NCBI GenBank assembly: GCA_900469625.1
Contig: UBXV01000010.1
Coordinates: forward strand, 1 to 42,466
Source of the DNA: Hyphomicrobiales bacterium
GTDB taxonomy: Bacteria; Pseudomonadota; Alphaproteobacteria; Rhizobiales; Rhizobiaceae
DNA length: 42,466 nt
Direction of reading: 5' to 3'
Under the pieces are notes generated by a model. The model did no database searches and was not told the DNA's origin. It saw only the letters and a program-made list of their open reading frames with translations. The position numbers were made by a program, and so were the translations under genes. Below, in pieces: positions 9,433 to 18,379 of this stretch (position 1 is the first letter of the stretch; each line of letters opens with the position of its first letter).

Positions 9433-10911
9433 TTGTTCAAGCATTCCCTCCTCGAATCCGTGAAAGCGTGGATCGCACATCCTGCCCAGGCGGCAATGCC
9501 GCTACACGCCCGGATCCAGCGCGCCGTCAGGCAACTGATCGTTGACGGCGCACTTGGCCCGGGCAACCGGCTGCCCGCGTCCCGCGCGCTCGCCACGTCG
9601 CTCGGCGTCTCGCGCGATACGATCGAGGCGTCCTACGCCCAGCTTCACGCCGAGGGGTTCATCGAAAGGCGTGTGGGCAGCGGCAGCTTCGTTGCGCAGA
9701 TCACGGAGTTCACCCCCTCTCGCCGCGCGCAGCGGAACACGCCGTCGCCCGGCCAGCCTCCCAACCTCAGCAAGCGCGGTGATGCGATGTTAGGCGGCGG
9801 CGGCGTGCGCGAGCACCTTTCCCCACGCCCCTTCGCGCATGGCGTGCCGGACACGCGCGCCTTTCCGCTTCCTCTCTGGGAACGCCTCGAAAGACAGGTC
9901 CGCAAGGAACTCGGGACGCAGACGCTGCTTCACGGCGATCCGCAGGGCGCCGAACCGCTTCGCCGTGCCATTGCCGACTACGTGAACGTGGAACGCGGCG
10001 CTCGTGCCACCGCAGACCGCGTGCTGGTATTGACGAGCTCGCAGCAGGCCCTGTGGCTGTGCGCAAACATTCTTTTGGATCCGGGTGACAGGATCTTCAT
10101 CGAGGACCCTGCCTATTATGGCGCGCGAAAGGCCTTTACGGCGGCTGGACTGGAATGCGTTCACATCCGTGTGGATCGACAGGGCATCGTGGCGGACGAG
10201 ATCATCGCCGCGCCGCAGAAGGCCAAGGCGGTCTTCCTGACGCCCTCGCACCAATTCCCGACCGGCGCGACACTGGCACTGGACCGCCGCCTGGCATTGA
10301 TCGAGTGGGCCGCGCGGCATCGGACGTGGATCATTGAAGACGATTACGACAGCGAGTTTCATTATGCCGGCAAGCCCACGGCCTGCGTGCAGGGTCTCGA
10401 TGCTAACGACCGGACAGTCTATATCGGCACCTTCACCAAGTCGCTTTTTCCCGGTCTGCGCATAGGCTATGCGGTATTGCCGCCCCAGCTCGTGAAGCCG
10501 ATGACGGTGGCGCGCACGCTGCTGGATGGTCATACCGCGCCGATGGCGCAACTGACGCTCGCCCGCTTCATCGAGGGTGGGCATTTTGGCGCACATATTC
10601 GCACGATGCGCGGCGTCTATGCCGGGCGCCTGGAAAAACTGGCGCTGCTCGTTCGCAAGCACCTGCCGGATGTCGAGCCGCGCGTTCCGGCAGGCGGACT
10701 GCAGATGCCTTGCGTGCTCAACGGCGACCTCTCGGAACGCGCCGCCGTCGACGCGGCGCGACGGGTCGGGATCGAGCTTCTCGGTTTGTCGGCGCTCCAT
10801 CACGCAGGCAACGGCGAGGCAGGATTTCTGATGGGATTTGCGGCCTACACGCCTCTGGAAATCGAGAGCGCGGTCAGGAAGCTGGCCAAGACACTTCAGT
10901 CGGTGAGGTGA
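9433..10911 (+). CDS. MocR/PdxR-family regulator (GntR HTH + aminotransferase fold)
   Basis: 492 residues from a TTG start at 9433, chosen because AGGA sits 9 bases upstream (9420-9423). The upstream TTG at 9388 has no ribosome site and overlaps the palindrome. The N-terminal winged helix (about 15-85) shows PLHARIQRAVRQLIVDGALG and GNRLPASRALATSLGVSRDT, typical of GntR. The C-terminal part (about 125-490) is a fold-type I aminotransferase domain with IEDDYDSEFHY and the PLP lysine in GTFTKSLFPGLRIGY (near residue 336). MocR proteins use PLP or PLP adducts to sense vitamin B6 or amino compounds. This one probably controls the divergent BenE-type gene. It also lies immediately upstream of the aminoketone-type cluster, so a role there is possible but unproved. 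Confidence 0.92.
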   Translation: MFKHSLLESVKAWIAHPAQAAMPLHARIQRAVRQLIVDGALGPGNRLPASRALATSLGVSRDTIEASYAQLHAEGFIERRVGSGSFVAQITEFTPSRRAQRNTPSPGQPPNLSKRGDAMLGGGGVREHLSPRPFAHGVPDTRAFPLPLWERLERQVRKELGTQTLLHGDPQGAEPLRRAIADYVNVERGARATADRVLVLTSSQQALWLCANILLDPGDRIFIEDPAYYGARKAFTAAGLECVHIRVDRQGIVADEIIAAPQKAKAVFLTPSHQFPTGATLALDRRLALIEWAARHRTWIIEDDYDSEFHYAGKPTACVQGLDANDRTVYIGTFTKSLFPGLRIGYAVLPPQLVKPMTVARTLLDGHTAPMAQLTLARFIEGGHFGAHIRTMRGVYAGRLEKLALLVRKHLPDVEPRVPAGGLQMPCVLNGDLSERAAVDAARRVGIELLGLSALHHAGNGEAGFLMGFAAYTPLEIESAVRKLAKTLQSVR

Positions 10912-11267
10912 GCCCGCAGGTCGAAGTGTTTCGGGCAAATGACCTGGCGACCTCTTCGCAGATGGACGAGCGCAATCAACCATGTCCGTGATCAGTGCTC
11001 CCTTCGACGCCGCGCAGGAACGTCCGGCCCTCCCGTAGCGGCTTCCCGGCCAATCGGCAAAATCGAAACCGCAATCAAGGACATCCCTGTGGTTGCTCAC
11101 TCCCTAATTGCACAAACGAAATCGATCTCTCACGGATTGCAATTTCATCGCCATTGATGTACACAAAGTACATCTCGGAAAAAGATTTGCGATTGAGCAG
11201 GACGTGCGGAAAAACGCGCGGCGTGTAAGGCGTTTGCCGTCACGCCGCCCCTTCCGAAAGGATCGTC
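10912..11267. other. Intergenic region upstream of the biosynthetic cluster
   Basis: No gene is supported in these 356 bases. The right half is more AT-rich than the flanks and should hold the promoter of the 11268-18360 cluster. It contains two inverted repeats: AATTGCA (11106-11112) with TGCAATT (11138-11144), and the perfect GATGTAC-5-GTACATC element at 11156-11174. I could not define a convincing -35/-10 pair. Confidence 0.5.
11156..11174. promoter_or_regulatory. Inverted repeat GATGTAC-N5-GTACATC, operator candidate
   Basis: Perfect 7-base arms separated by ACAAA, about 94 bases before the O-methyltransferase start. Such 19-base dyads are typical of dimeric one-component regulators. No regulator gene lies inside the cluster; the nearest are the MocR-type gene upstream and the LysR-type gene at the far end. 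Function inferred. Confidence 0.5.
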
Positions 11268-12305
11268 ATGTCGAGCCAGCCACAGTCCATCGCGGGTGCA
11301 CCGCGGATGGATGATCGCCCATTGTGGGATGTCATTTTCGGCATCTTCGGACTGCCGGCACTGTTTATTTCCCATCGGCTTGATCTCTTCAGGTTCGTTG
11401 CCGATAAGAACCCGACGCTCGGAGAACTCGGCGAAGGCCTGAAGCTTGAGCGGCGCGGCGCTCAGATCCTTGCAAGCACCGCGACTGCGTTGGGGTTCCT
11501 CGCCCTCACGGAAGGCCGCTATCGTTTGACGCCGCTGTCGCAGACCTATTTGCTGGATAGCAGCCCCACCTATTTCGGGCATTACTGGGATCTCCTGATC
11601 GACAACCACGAGGTCTTTTCGTTCGCGGCCTTGGAGACAGCCATCGTCAGTGGCGTGCCGCAGGCCTACGGCGTCGAGGACATCTACGAAACCCATCGCG
11701 AAGACGCCGAACGCACACGGGCATTTACCCGCGCGATGCACTCGGTCAGCGTGTCTGCCGCTTTCGGATGGACGCGCGTCCTGGATCTCTCCACCCACCG
11801 CAGAATGCTGGATATCGGTGGAGGGTCGGGTGCGCATGCCCTGATGGCGTCAAGGGTCGCCCCGCAGCTTCGCGCAACGGTGTTCGATCTCGCAACAGTC
11901 TGCCCGGTGGCCGAGGAATTCATCGCCCGGGCCGGCCTTGCCGATCGCGTCGATGCCCGCAAGGGCGATATGTGGACTGACCCGTTTCCCCCAGCCGACC
12001 TGCATTTCTACTCGCATGTCTTTCATGGCTGGTCGCCGGAAAAGTGCCGGTTCCTTAGCGACAAGAGCTTTGAGAGCCTCGAACCCGGCGGACGGATCAT
12101 CATCCACGAGTTCCTGTATGACGACGCCGGCAAGACCGGGCCCTTTCCGGCAGCGGCGACAAGCATGATCATGCTCGGCTGGGGGGAAGGCGAGCAGTAT
12201 TCGGGCCCGCAGATCAGCGGATTTCTGGAGGGCGCGGGCTTCCGCGATATCCGGATCATCCCGGCTTTCGGCTACCACAGCATCGTGACGGGACAAAAGC
12301 CGTGA
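11268..12305 (+). CDS. SAM-dependent O-methyltransferase (hydroxyindole/caffeate OMT type)
   Basis: 345 residues, normal for class II small-molecule O-methyltransferases. The N-terminal 110 residues form the winged-helix dimerisation part (LPALFISHRLDLFRFVADKN; GFLALTEGRYRLTPLSQTYL). The Rossmann SAM domain has motif I as MLDIGGGSGAHALMASRV (near 180-198), then TVFDLA, then KGDMW. The segment HFYSHVFHGWSPEKC holds the His expected for the general base, followed by LEPGGRIIIHEFLYDD. Start supported by AAAGGA six bases upstream. It is the first gene of a plus-strand cluster; its stop overlaps the next start as GTGA, implying translational coupling. It probably methylates a hydroxyl on the product of the downstream synthetase; the acceptor is unknown. 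Confidence 0.9.
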   Translation: MSSQPQSIAGAPRMDDRPLWDVIFGIFGLPALFISHRLDLFRFVADKNPTLGELGEGLKLERRGAQILASTATALGFLALTEGRYRLTPLSQTYLLDSSPTYFGHYWDLLIDNHEVFSFAALETAIVSGVPQAYGVEDIYETHREDAERTRAFTRAMHSVSVSAAFGWTRVLDLSTHRRMLDIGGGSGAHALMASRVAPQLRATVFDLATVCPVAEEFIARAGLADRVDARKGDMWTDPFPPADLHFYSHVFHGWSPEKCRFLSDKSFESLEPGGRIIIHEFLYDDAGKTGPFPAAATSMIMLGWGEGEQYSGPQISGFLEGAGFRDIRIIPAFGYHSIVTGQKP

Positions 12306-13714
12306 ACCGTTCCCAAGGGCACCCGACCGCCACTGAGGTCGAGCAATTCTCCCGGGCGCTCGATGGTCGGGTCTGCAGCCGGCTGTCGGCTGACTACGAG
12401 ACCCGCCGACGGGCACTTGTCTGGAACGGCCGTCCACCAGAGTGCTTTCCGTCCTTGATCGTCGAGGCGCGCTCGGCGCCGGACGTTGTCGTTGCCGTGG
12501 AATTCGCGCGTCACCACAAGCTCGTGGTCGGCGTGCGCGGCACGGGCCATAGCTACAGCTCGATCTTCATGTGCGATGCCGGATTGCTGATCGACCTGTC
12601 GCGGATGAACACGCTCACAGTCGATCGTTCGGAGCACCGCATCGTCGTCGAAGCGGGAGCGACGAGCGGCGAGGTCGCAGCCGCCCTCGAACGCGAGGGG
12701 TTGGCCTTTCCCGTTGGCCACGGCGCACCCGTCGGGATCGGCGGCTTTCTTCTGGGTGGCGGGCTCGGGATCAATTGTGCCGCATGGGGCGGCATGAGCA
12801 CCTTCAACATCCTGGCGGCCGATATCGTCACCGCCGACGGGGCCGAGCGACACGCCAGCCCCACCGAGAACCCCGATCTGTTCTGGGCTATGCGTGGCGG
12901 CGGGCCCGGACTGCCGTTCATCGTCACCCGCTTCCATCTCCACTGCTATGATCAGCCGGGTGCGATCACGAGCAACACCTATTTGCTGCGCTTTGCCGTA
13001 CTGCCTCACCTTGCGGCCGCTCTGGACGCGATCGCGCCCACGCTCGACCGGCGGCTTCAGGTCATGCTGGCAGTGATCTCGGCGCCACTGGAACTCGCCA
13101 GCCACTGCGCTCCCGAAGATCACGGCCGCATTGCCGCCCTTACCGCCATCGCCTTTGCGCATGACGCGGTGGAGGCGCGGACGCTGCAGGCCCCGCTGGC
13201 GGAATTGCCGATCCTGTCGGACTGCCTGGTGCGCGTGCAAGATCAGGCAACGACATTCGCCGGCATTCTTGGCCAGGGAGAAACCCTTCTGGTCTCGAAA
13301 CGCTTTCGCACCGACAATGTGCTTTGCGATCAGCTGGGCGTGGCCGTCGACATCATCATGCGCCACCTGCCGACCGCGCCCTCGCCCGCCAGCCTGTCCC
13401 TGATCGTCTGGCGGGGGCAGCATGACCACCCGGACGCCGCCTACTCGGTTTCGGGCCGATATTTTGTCTCGACCTACGCGCAATGGGGCTCAGCCGAGGA
13501 CGACCCGGTCAACGGCGCCTGGCTCAAACACTTCTATGACGAGATGGCGGCGATCGCGACCGGAGCCTACGTCAACGAGTTCGATCTGGAAGCCCGGCTC
13601 GACGATATCGGGCGCTGCTATTCCACGTCCGCGCTCGAGCGCCTGCGGACATTGCGCCAACGGCATGATCCGGACGCGATCTTTTACAATCCGTTTGCCC
13701 GATCGCATCATTGA
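12302..13714 (+). CDS. FAD-linked oxidase, berberine-bridge-enzyme-like (PCMH + BBE)
   Basis: 470 residues from a GTG start that overlaps the methyltransferase stop. The PCMH-type FAD domain shows GVRGTGHSYSS, whose His aligns with the residue that carries 8-alpha-histidyl FAD, and then GAPVGIGGFLLGGGLGINCA. Bicovalent family members have a Cys four residues before VGIGG; here that position is Gly, so only single covalent attachment is expected. The C-terminal BBE segment ends with RHDPDAIFYNPFARS, the usual FAD-binding tail (Asn in YNP). No signal peptide, so cytoplasmic. Relatives oxidise alcohols, amines or form rings using O2. Here it likely oxidises or cyclises an intermediate of the cluster; the substrate is unknown. 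Confidence 0.92.
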   Translation: MNRSQGHPTATEVEQFSRALDGRVCSRLSADYETRRRALVWNGRPPECFPSLIVEARSAPDVVVAVEFARHHKLVVGVRGTGHSYSSIFMCDAGLLIDLSRMNTLTVDRSEHRIVVEAGATSGEVAAALEREGLAFPVGHGAPVGIGGFLLGGGLGINCAAWGGMSTFNILAADIVTADGAERHASPTENPDLFWAMRGGGPGLPFIVTRFHLHCYDQPGAITSNTYLLRFAVLPHLAAALDAIAPTLDRRLQVMLAVISAPLELASHCAPEDHGRIAALTAIAFAHDAVEARTLQAPLAELPILSDCLVRVQDQATTFAGILGQGETLLVSKRFRTDNVLCDQLGVAVDIIMRHLPTAPSPASLSLIVWRGQHDHPDAAYSVSGRYFVSTYAQWGSAEDDPVNGAWLKHFYDEMAAIATGAYVNEFDLEARLDDIGRCYSTSALERLRTLRQRHDPDAIFYNPFARSHH

Positions 13715-13722
13715 GAGGTCCC

Positions 13723-14754
13723 ATGTCGATGCGCGTTCGCACCTACGGCAGCATCGAAGAAGCGGATCCAGTCCGCTGGGATGAGCTGGTTGTCGGCTGC
13801 GGCGCGCCGGTTTTCTACCGCTCGGCGTTCCTGCGTGCGTTCGAGCGATTTCCCCTTCACGGCGTGCGCTCGCATGTCTACATCACCGGTGAGGACGAAC
13901 ACGGCACGCTTGTCTTTGCAATGCCAGTCTACGTCATTCGCGGCATCGATCCGATGAGGGTGCTGCACGATCATTTCCCGGCCTTCGGCGACGAGACCGT
14001 GCTCGTCAATCACGTCTGGCATTGCTACGACACCTGGATCCCGACGCGCCGTCTCGATCCGGACATCGTCGGCGCGGTGCTGTGGACGATGGAGGCCCTG
14101 GCCGCTGATCTCGGTGCATCCCTTTGGGGATTTACCAACGTCGATGGCACCGGCGCGCTGGCCCGCGCGCTGACGGCCGCCGGCATGACGGGGATCCAGG
14201 TCGATGAGCGCTTCCTTGCCGACGTCTCGGCCATTCCCGACATCGATCACTACCTTGCAACGCTCGATCATCCCGTGCGCTCGAATTTGCGGCGCTACAC
14301 ACGCATTGCGCAGCGCGCCGGCGTCGTCGCCGGCATCGCGGATGTGGAACACGCCGACCTCGAAGGATTTGTTGCGCTGGCCAGGGCCGGCGCTGCCAAG
14401 TACGGCAATGCCGACTACTACCGTCCGGGTGTTTTCGAGGGCTTCCTGCGCGATCTTGGCGGGCACGTGCGCGTATTCGAACAGCGGCTTGGCGATAGAT
14501 TGATCGGCTCCACGGTCCTGCTCGTCGACGAAAAGACGCTGCATTGGTGGGTTGCCGGCAACGACTACAGCGCCGTGCCCCAGATCAGCCCATTCTATCT
14601 CGCCTGTCTGGCCGCCATCAACGAAGCGCTGATCACAGGAAAGCCGAGGGTCGAAGCGGGCCGTCGCAACCCACGCTTCAAGACGCGGCACGGCCTCAGA
14701 CCGCGGCCGGTTCAGGCGTATTTCATGCCAACGTTTCAGCGCGCCGCCACCTGA
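13723..14754 (+). CDS. FemAB/GNAT-like acyltransferase (PF04339/Acetyltransf_6 type)
   Basis: 343 residues. The start at 13723 (MSMRVRTYG) lies 4 bases after GAGAGG (13713-13718), which itself overlaps the stop of the preceding gene; ATG 13729 is an alternative with a 10-base spacing. The protein shows the double-GNAT layout of FemAB-like proteins: an N-terminal half with GAPVFYRSAFLRAFERFP, and a C-terminal half with VRSNLRRYTRIAQRAG, DYYRPGVFEGFLRDLGGHV, then GDRLIGSTVLLVDEKTLHWW and the end of the fold at GRRNPRFKTRHGLRPRPVQA. Such proteins transfer aminoacyl or acyl groups to amines. In this cluster it could acylate the amino group of the aminoketone product, or join an amino acid from aminoacyl-tRNA. 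Both are inference. Confidence 0.75.
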   Translation: MSMRVRTYGSIEEADPVRWDELVVGCGAPVFYRSAFLRAFERFPLHGVRSHVYITGEDEHGTLVFAMPVYVIRGIDPMRVLHDHFPAFGDETVLVNHVWHCYDTWIPTRRLDPDIVGAVLWTMEALAADLGASLWGFTNVDGTGALARALTAAGMTGIQVDERFLADVSAIPDIDHYLATLDHPVRSNLRRYTRIAQRAGVVAGIADVEHADLEGFVALARAGAAKYGNADYYRPGVFEGFLRDLGGHVRVFEQRLGDRLIGSTVLLVDEKTLHWWVAGNDYSAVPQISPFYLACLAAINEALITGKPRVEAGRRNPRFKTRHGLRPRPVQAYFMPTFQRAAT

Positions 14755-14826
14755 CGGGTCCTTTGCGATCACAGTGGCAGGGCTTCCGTCAGTCGAAGCT
14801 CGCGTTAGTGAAGAAGGGGGAAACCC

Positions 14827-17800
14827 ATGACATCCAGTGCCGATGCCAAGGACGGCGAGTATCAGCGCTTTGTATGGCGTCTACCGGCCGTCGATCCGGA
14901 AAGCCTGCTGGCGATGGCCGTCGCTTTGCACCACCTGTTCGACGGCGTATTTACCGGCAAGACCTGGTTGTGCCGCAACGCCGATGCCGATGCCCCGCTG
15001 TTTTCAGCGATCGAACTGGCCCGCCTCACGGGCGGCTCGATCAATCTCGGTACATGCCGCACGCTCGCAATGGAGGCGGGCACCGACCGGCGAAATACGC
15101 TCGGCGACGGCGAGCATGTGATCATCTGCAGTGGAGCCGCCTTGGACGTGGCAACCGTCACGCGCTGGCGTCCCCGCACGGCGTTCGCTGTGGAGCCCAC
15201 GTCGAACGCGGATGTCGTGACCATCACCTATATCCAGCGGCAGAACGGTTTCAATGATCCGGGCTTCCCGGACATATTGGAGCGTGCGCTGCGTTGTCTG
15301 GTGGCGTCCGTCCGGCACGGCGCAGACGATGCCGCCGATATCGTCAAGCTCCTCCAACCGGCGCTTCCCGCCCAGACGATGACTGCCGATGCCGTCGGAA
15401 GTGGCGAGGATCTGTTCATCCGGCGCTTTTCCACGATTGCGGCACGCGCACCCGATCGTGCGGCGATCGTCGCCGGGGATACAATCATGCGCTACGGCGA
15501 ACTTGCCCGCATGACCGATGGCATCGCGTCGGCTTGGCGGAATTTGGGACTGTCGAAGGGCGACAGGCTGCTGTTGATCGCTCCGCGCGGGCCTGCGCTG
15601 GTTGCAACCGTTGTCGCCGCATTCAAAGCCGGGCTTGCGGTGTGTCTGGTCGACCCGCGCCAGCCGGACGCCTACGTCGCGGCCTGCCGGCGGATCGTCC
15701 AGCCGGCGCTGGTGGTCAATCTGGCCGGCCGGCAGCTGGACTTGCCGGGGGTTCCTGTTGCGACAGAGGTCTTGCTCGACCCGAACACCCAGGCGCCGGC
15801 GATAGACACCGACTGCTTGGATGGCGACGACTGTGCGGTCATCACACTCACCTCAGGGACCACCCGTGAGCCGAAGGCGGTCGCGGGGCGGTACAGCTCA
15901 CTCACACATTTCTTCGATTGGATGGGCGATCGGTTCGGGCCGATGGACGACGCGGCTTTCGGGATGTGCTCCAGCATCGGCCATGATCCGTTGCAACGCG
16001 ACATCATGACCCCGCTCTACCTCGGTGGTCGCATCGTCATACCGGACGAACATGATTTGAGCGAGCCACTGCGTCTGCCGCGATGGCTGGCGGCAAACAG
16101 GATCGAGTTTGCCTGCCTCAACGCAGCGCTCGTACCTTGGCTCGGCGAAACGACACGCCTGCCACATCTGCGCGCGCTTTTTTGCGTCGGCGGGGCACTC
16201 ACACGGTCGCAGGCCATAGCGCTGCGCGCCGCGGCGCCGGCCGCCCGGATCGTCAATCTCTACGGCGCGACGGAAACCCAGCGCGCGGTCGGGTTCTACG
16301 AATTGCCGGGCGATCGCGAGGCGCTCGCGGCTCTGCCGGACGTGGTTCCGCTCGGACGCGGCATGAACGACGTAAACCTTCTGGTGAGGGATCGTGCGCA
16401 TCGGCGACTAACCCTGCCTTTCCAGATCGGGGAGATCGCGCTCAACAGCCGATATCTTGCCCTCGGCTATCTCGGCGACACCGAACTGACGACCCGCAGG
16501 TTCAGGCACGACGTCCTGCCGGAACCGAACGATGCCCCGACCTATCTGACCGGAGACCTCGGATATGTGTCGATGCGTTACGGCGTCGTCTTTGCCGGCC
16601 GGATGGACGATCAAAAGAAGATCAGTGGCTACCGGATCGAACCCACGGCCATCGACGATGTGTGCCGCCAGCACCCGGAGGTCGGCAACGCCGCCACACT
16701 TGTCATTGATGTGGATGGCTTGCCGACGTTGGTAACCTGCATCGTCCCGATACGGCCTCCAGGCGCACTTGAAGACCTTCGCCACTGGCTCGCCGCGCGC
16801 CTGCCACACTATATGGTTCCCCATCGCCTGTGCGCGATGGACGATTTCCCGCTCACGCTCAACCGAAAGGTCGACACCAGGGCGCTGGCCGCGCGAGTGC
16901 ACCTGCAGATCGAGACGGACGCCGTCGCGGCGCGTGAATCGGCGATGGCTGCCGCGCCCATCGACGCGATTTCAGCGTTCGTCTTTCGGCATACCGGCCT
17001 GGAGGATGCGACACGCCAGGTGCCGCTGGCCGACCTCGGCGTCGACTCGCTGCGGTTCGTGGAGCTGGTGACACAACTGAGCAGCGATCTCGGAAGCAGC
17101 GAGCAAAGAATTGCAAGGCTTCACAACGGGATGTCCATCGTCGAGCTGGCGTCGGCACTTGCCGGTGAAGTCCGGCGCGATCGAACGGCTCCAGCAGGGC
17201 TGCAGGCCACAATCCAACCACACACCAACCCGCGCGATCTTCTGGGACCGGTGCTCGACGTCGATGAAACCCGCATCCGCTTCGAGCAGGGAACATTCGA
17301 CCACTGCTGCTCCAACAGCTACCTCGGACTTGCCGGCCGGCCCGGCACCCGCATAGAGGTCGCGCATTTTCTCGAGCAATCGCAAGCGCATGGCGCGCAT
17401 GGATCGGCAGAGCTGAATGGATTTACCTCCTGGCACGAACAATTGGCGGCCGCGATCGGGGCACTACATGGCAGCGAGGCCACCCTGCTCTACAGTTCAG
17501 GCTACATGGCCAATATTTCCACTATACCTTCCGTGGTCGAGGGCGATGCCCACCTGTTCATCGACGAGAGCTGCCATCAGTCCCTCGTGGATGGTTGCCG
17601 ATTGAGCGGCGCAAGAATATCCATCTACCGCCACAACGACGCGGATAGTCTCGAGCAGCTGCTTTCAAAGACCTCGCGCTCTCGCGCCGGCACGCACGCA
17701 ATCGTCACGGAAGGCGTGTTCAGCATTGAAGGCGACCTGCTGGACCTTCCGGCATTTCACGCCATCGCCCGTCGCTTCGAGTGCCTGCTCATTGTTGACG

Positions 17801-18360
17801 AGGCCTGTTCACTCGGCCAGATCGGTGTTGATGGATCGGGCGTGGAAACCCATTTCGGCTTGCCGGGATCGATCGACGTGCGGACCGGCACGCTGGCAAA
17901 AGCGCTCGGCTCGACGGGTGGATATGCCACCTGCCACGCCGAACACGCATCGCGCCTGCGTTTTCAGCGTGGCGCGAGTTTTTCAACCAGCCTCTCTCCC
18001 TTGAATGCGTTCATCGCGTTGCAAGGCGCACAGCTGATGCGAAAGGAGGGCCCCGCGCTGAAGAGGCGGCTTGATCACAACAGTGCGGTGTGGCGCGATG
18101 GGCTCAACGCATTGGGTTTCGACACCGCGCAATCCTCGGCCGCGATCGTGCCGATCATGTGTGCGGACCCCGATGCGGTCGCCTCCCTGTTCCGGCGTGC
18201 GCTCGAACTGGGCGTCTATGCATTGCCCGTGTCGCGGCCCTGGTCGCGGCGCGTGAATGCGCTGCGCACCTCGGTAACGGCCGAGCACGAGCCCGATCGG
18301 TTGCGGGAAATCATCACCCGTTTCAGAAGTGACGCGGCAAACAGCAATTGGCTGCAGTGA
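14827..18360 (+). CDS. Lys2-like adenylation-carrier protein fused to alpha-oxoamine synthase
   Basis: 1177 residues; start backed by GAAGGGGG. Residues 1-185 look like a shortened condensation-type domain. The adenylation domain (about 195-690) has LTSGTTREPKAV, GHDPLQRDIMTPLYLGG, NLYGATETQRAVGFY, YLTGDLG, GRMDDQKKISGYRIEP and the late lysine in LNRKVD. HDPxQRD and ETQRAV are signatures I know from Lys2-type aminoadipate reductases; the Asp expected for amino-acid binding is present. The carrier domain has DLGVDSLRF with Ser741. The rest (about 810-1177) is a full PLP alpha-oxoamine synthase (BioF/KBL/ALAS/SPT family): HGAHGSAELNG, DESCHQSLVDG, Asp991 in IVDEACS, and PLP Lys1025 in TGTLAKALGSTGGY. 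There is no thioesterase or reductase. Expected chemistry: the carrier-bound acyl group condenses with a second amino acid, losing CO2, to release an alpha-aminoketone. Substrates unknown. Confidence 0.93.
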   Translation: MTSSADAKDGEYQRFVWRLPAVDPESLLAMAVALHHLFDGVFTGKTWLCRNADADAPLFSAIELARLTGGSINLGTCRTLAMEAGTDRRNTLGDGEHVIICSGAALDVATVTRWRPRTAFAVEPTSNADVVTITYIQRQNGFNDPGFPDILERALRCLVASVRHGADDAADIVKLLQPALPAQTMTADAVGSGEDLFIRRFSTIAARAPDRAAIVAGDTIMRYGELARMTDGIASAWRNLGLSKGDRLLLIAPRGPALVATVVAAFKAGLAVCLVDPRQPDAYVAACRRIVQPALVVNLAGRQLDLPGVPVATEVLLDPNTQAPAIDTDCLDGDDCAVITLTSGTTREPKAVAGRYSSLTHFFDWMGDRFGPMDDAAFGMCSSIGHDPLQRDIMTPLYLGGRIVIPDEHDLSEPLRLPRWLAANRIEFACLNAALVPWLGETTRLPHLRALFCVGGALTRSQAIALRAAAPAARIVNLYGATETQRAVGFYELPGDREALAALPDVVPLGRGMNDVNLLVRDRAHRRLTLPFQIGEIALNSRYLALGYLGDTELTTRRFRHDVLPEPNDAPTYLTGDLGYVSMRYGVVFAGRMDDQKKISGYRIEPTAIDDVCRQHPEVGNAATLVIDVDGLPTLVTCIVPIRPPGALEDLRHWLAARLPHYMVPHRLCAMDDFPLTLNRKVDTRALAARVHLQIETDAVAARESAMAAAPIDAISAFVFRHTGLEDATRQVPLADLGVDSLRFVELVTQLSSDLGSSEQRIARLHNGMSIVELASALAGEVRRDRTAPAGLQATIQPHTNPRDLLGPVLDVDETRIRFEQGTFDHCCSNSYLGLAGRPGTRIEVAHFLEQSQAHGAHGSAELNGFTSWHEQLAAAIGALHGSEATLLYSSGYMANISTIPSVVEGDAHLFIDESCHQSLVDGCRLSGARISIYRHNDADSLEQLLSKTSRSRAGTHAIVTEGVFSIEGDLLDLPAFHAIARRFECLLIVDEACSLGQIGVDGSGVETHFGLPGSIDVRTGTLAKALGSTGGYATCHAEHASRLRFQRGASFSTSLSPLNAFIALQGAQLMRKEGPALKRRLDHNSAVWRDGLNALGFDTAQSSAAIVPIMCADPDAVASLFRRALELGVYALPVSRPWSRRVNALRTSVTAEHEPDRLREIITRFRSDAANSNWLQ

Positions 18361-18379
18361 GCGGCATCGCGGGCAACCG

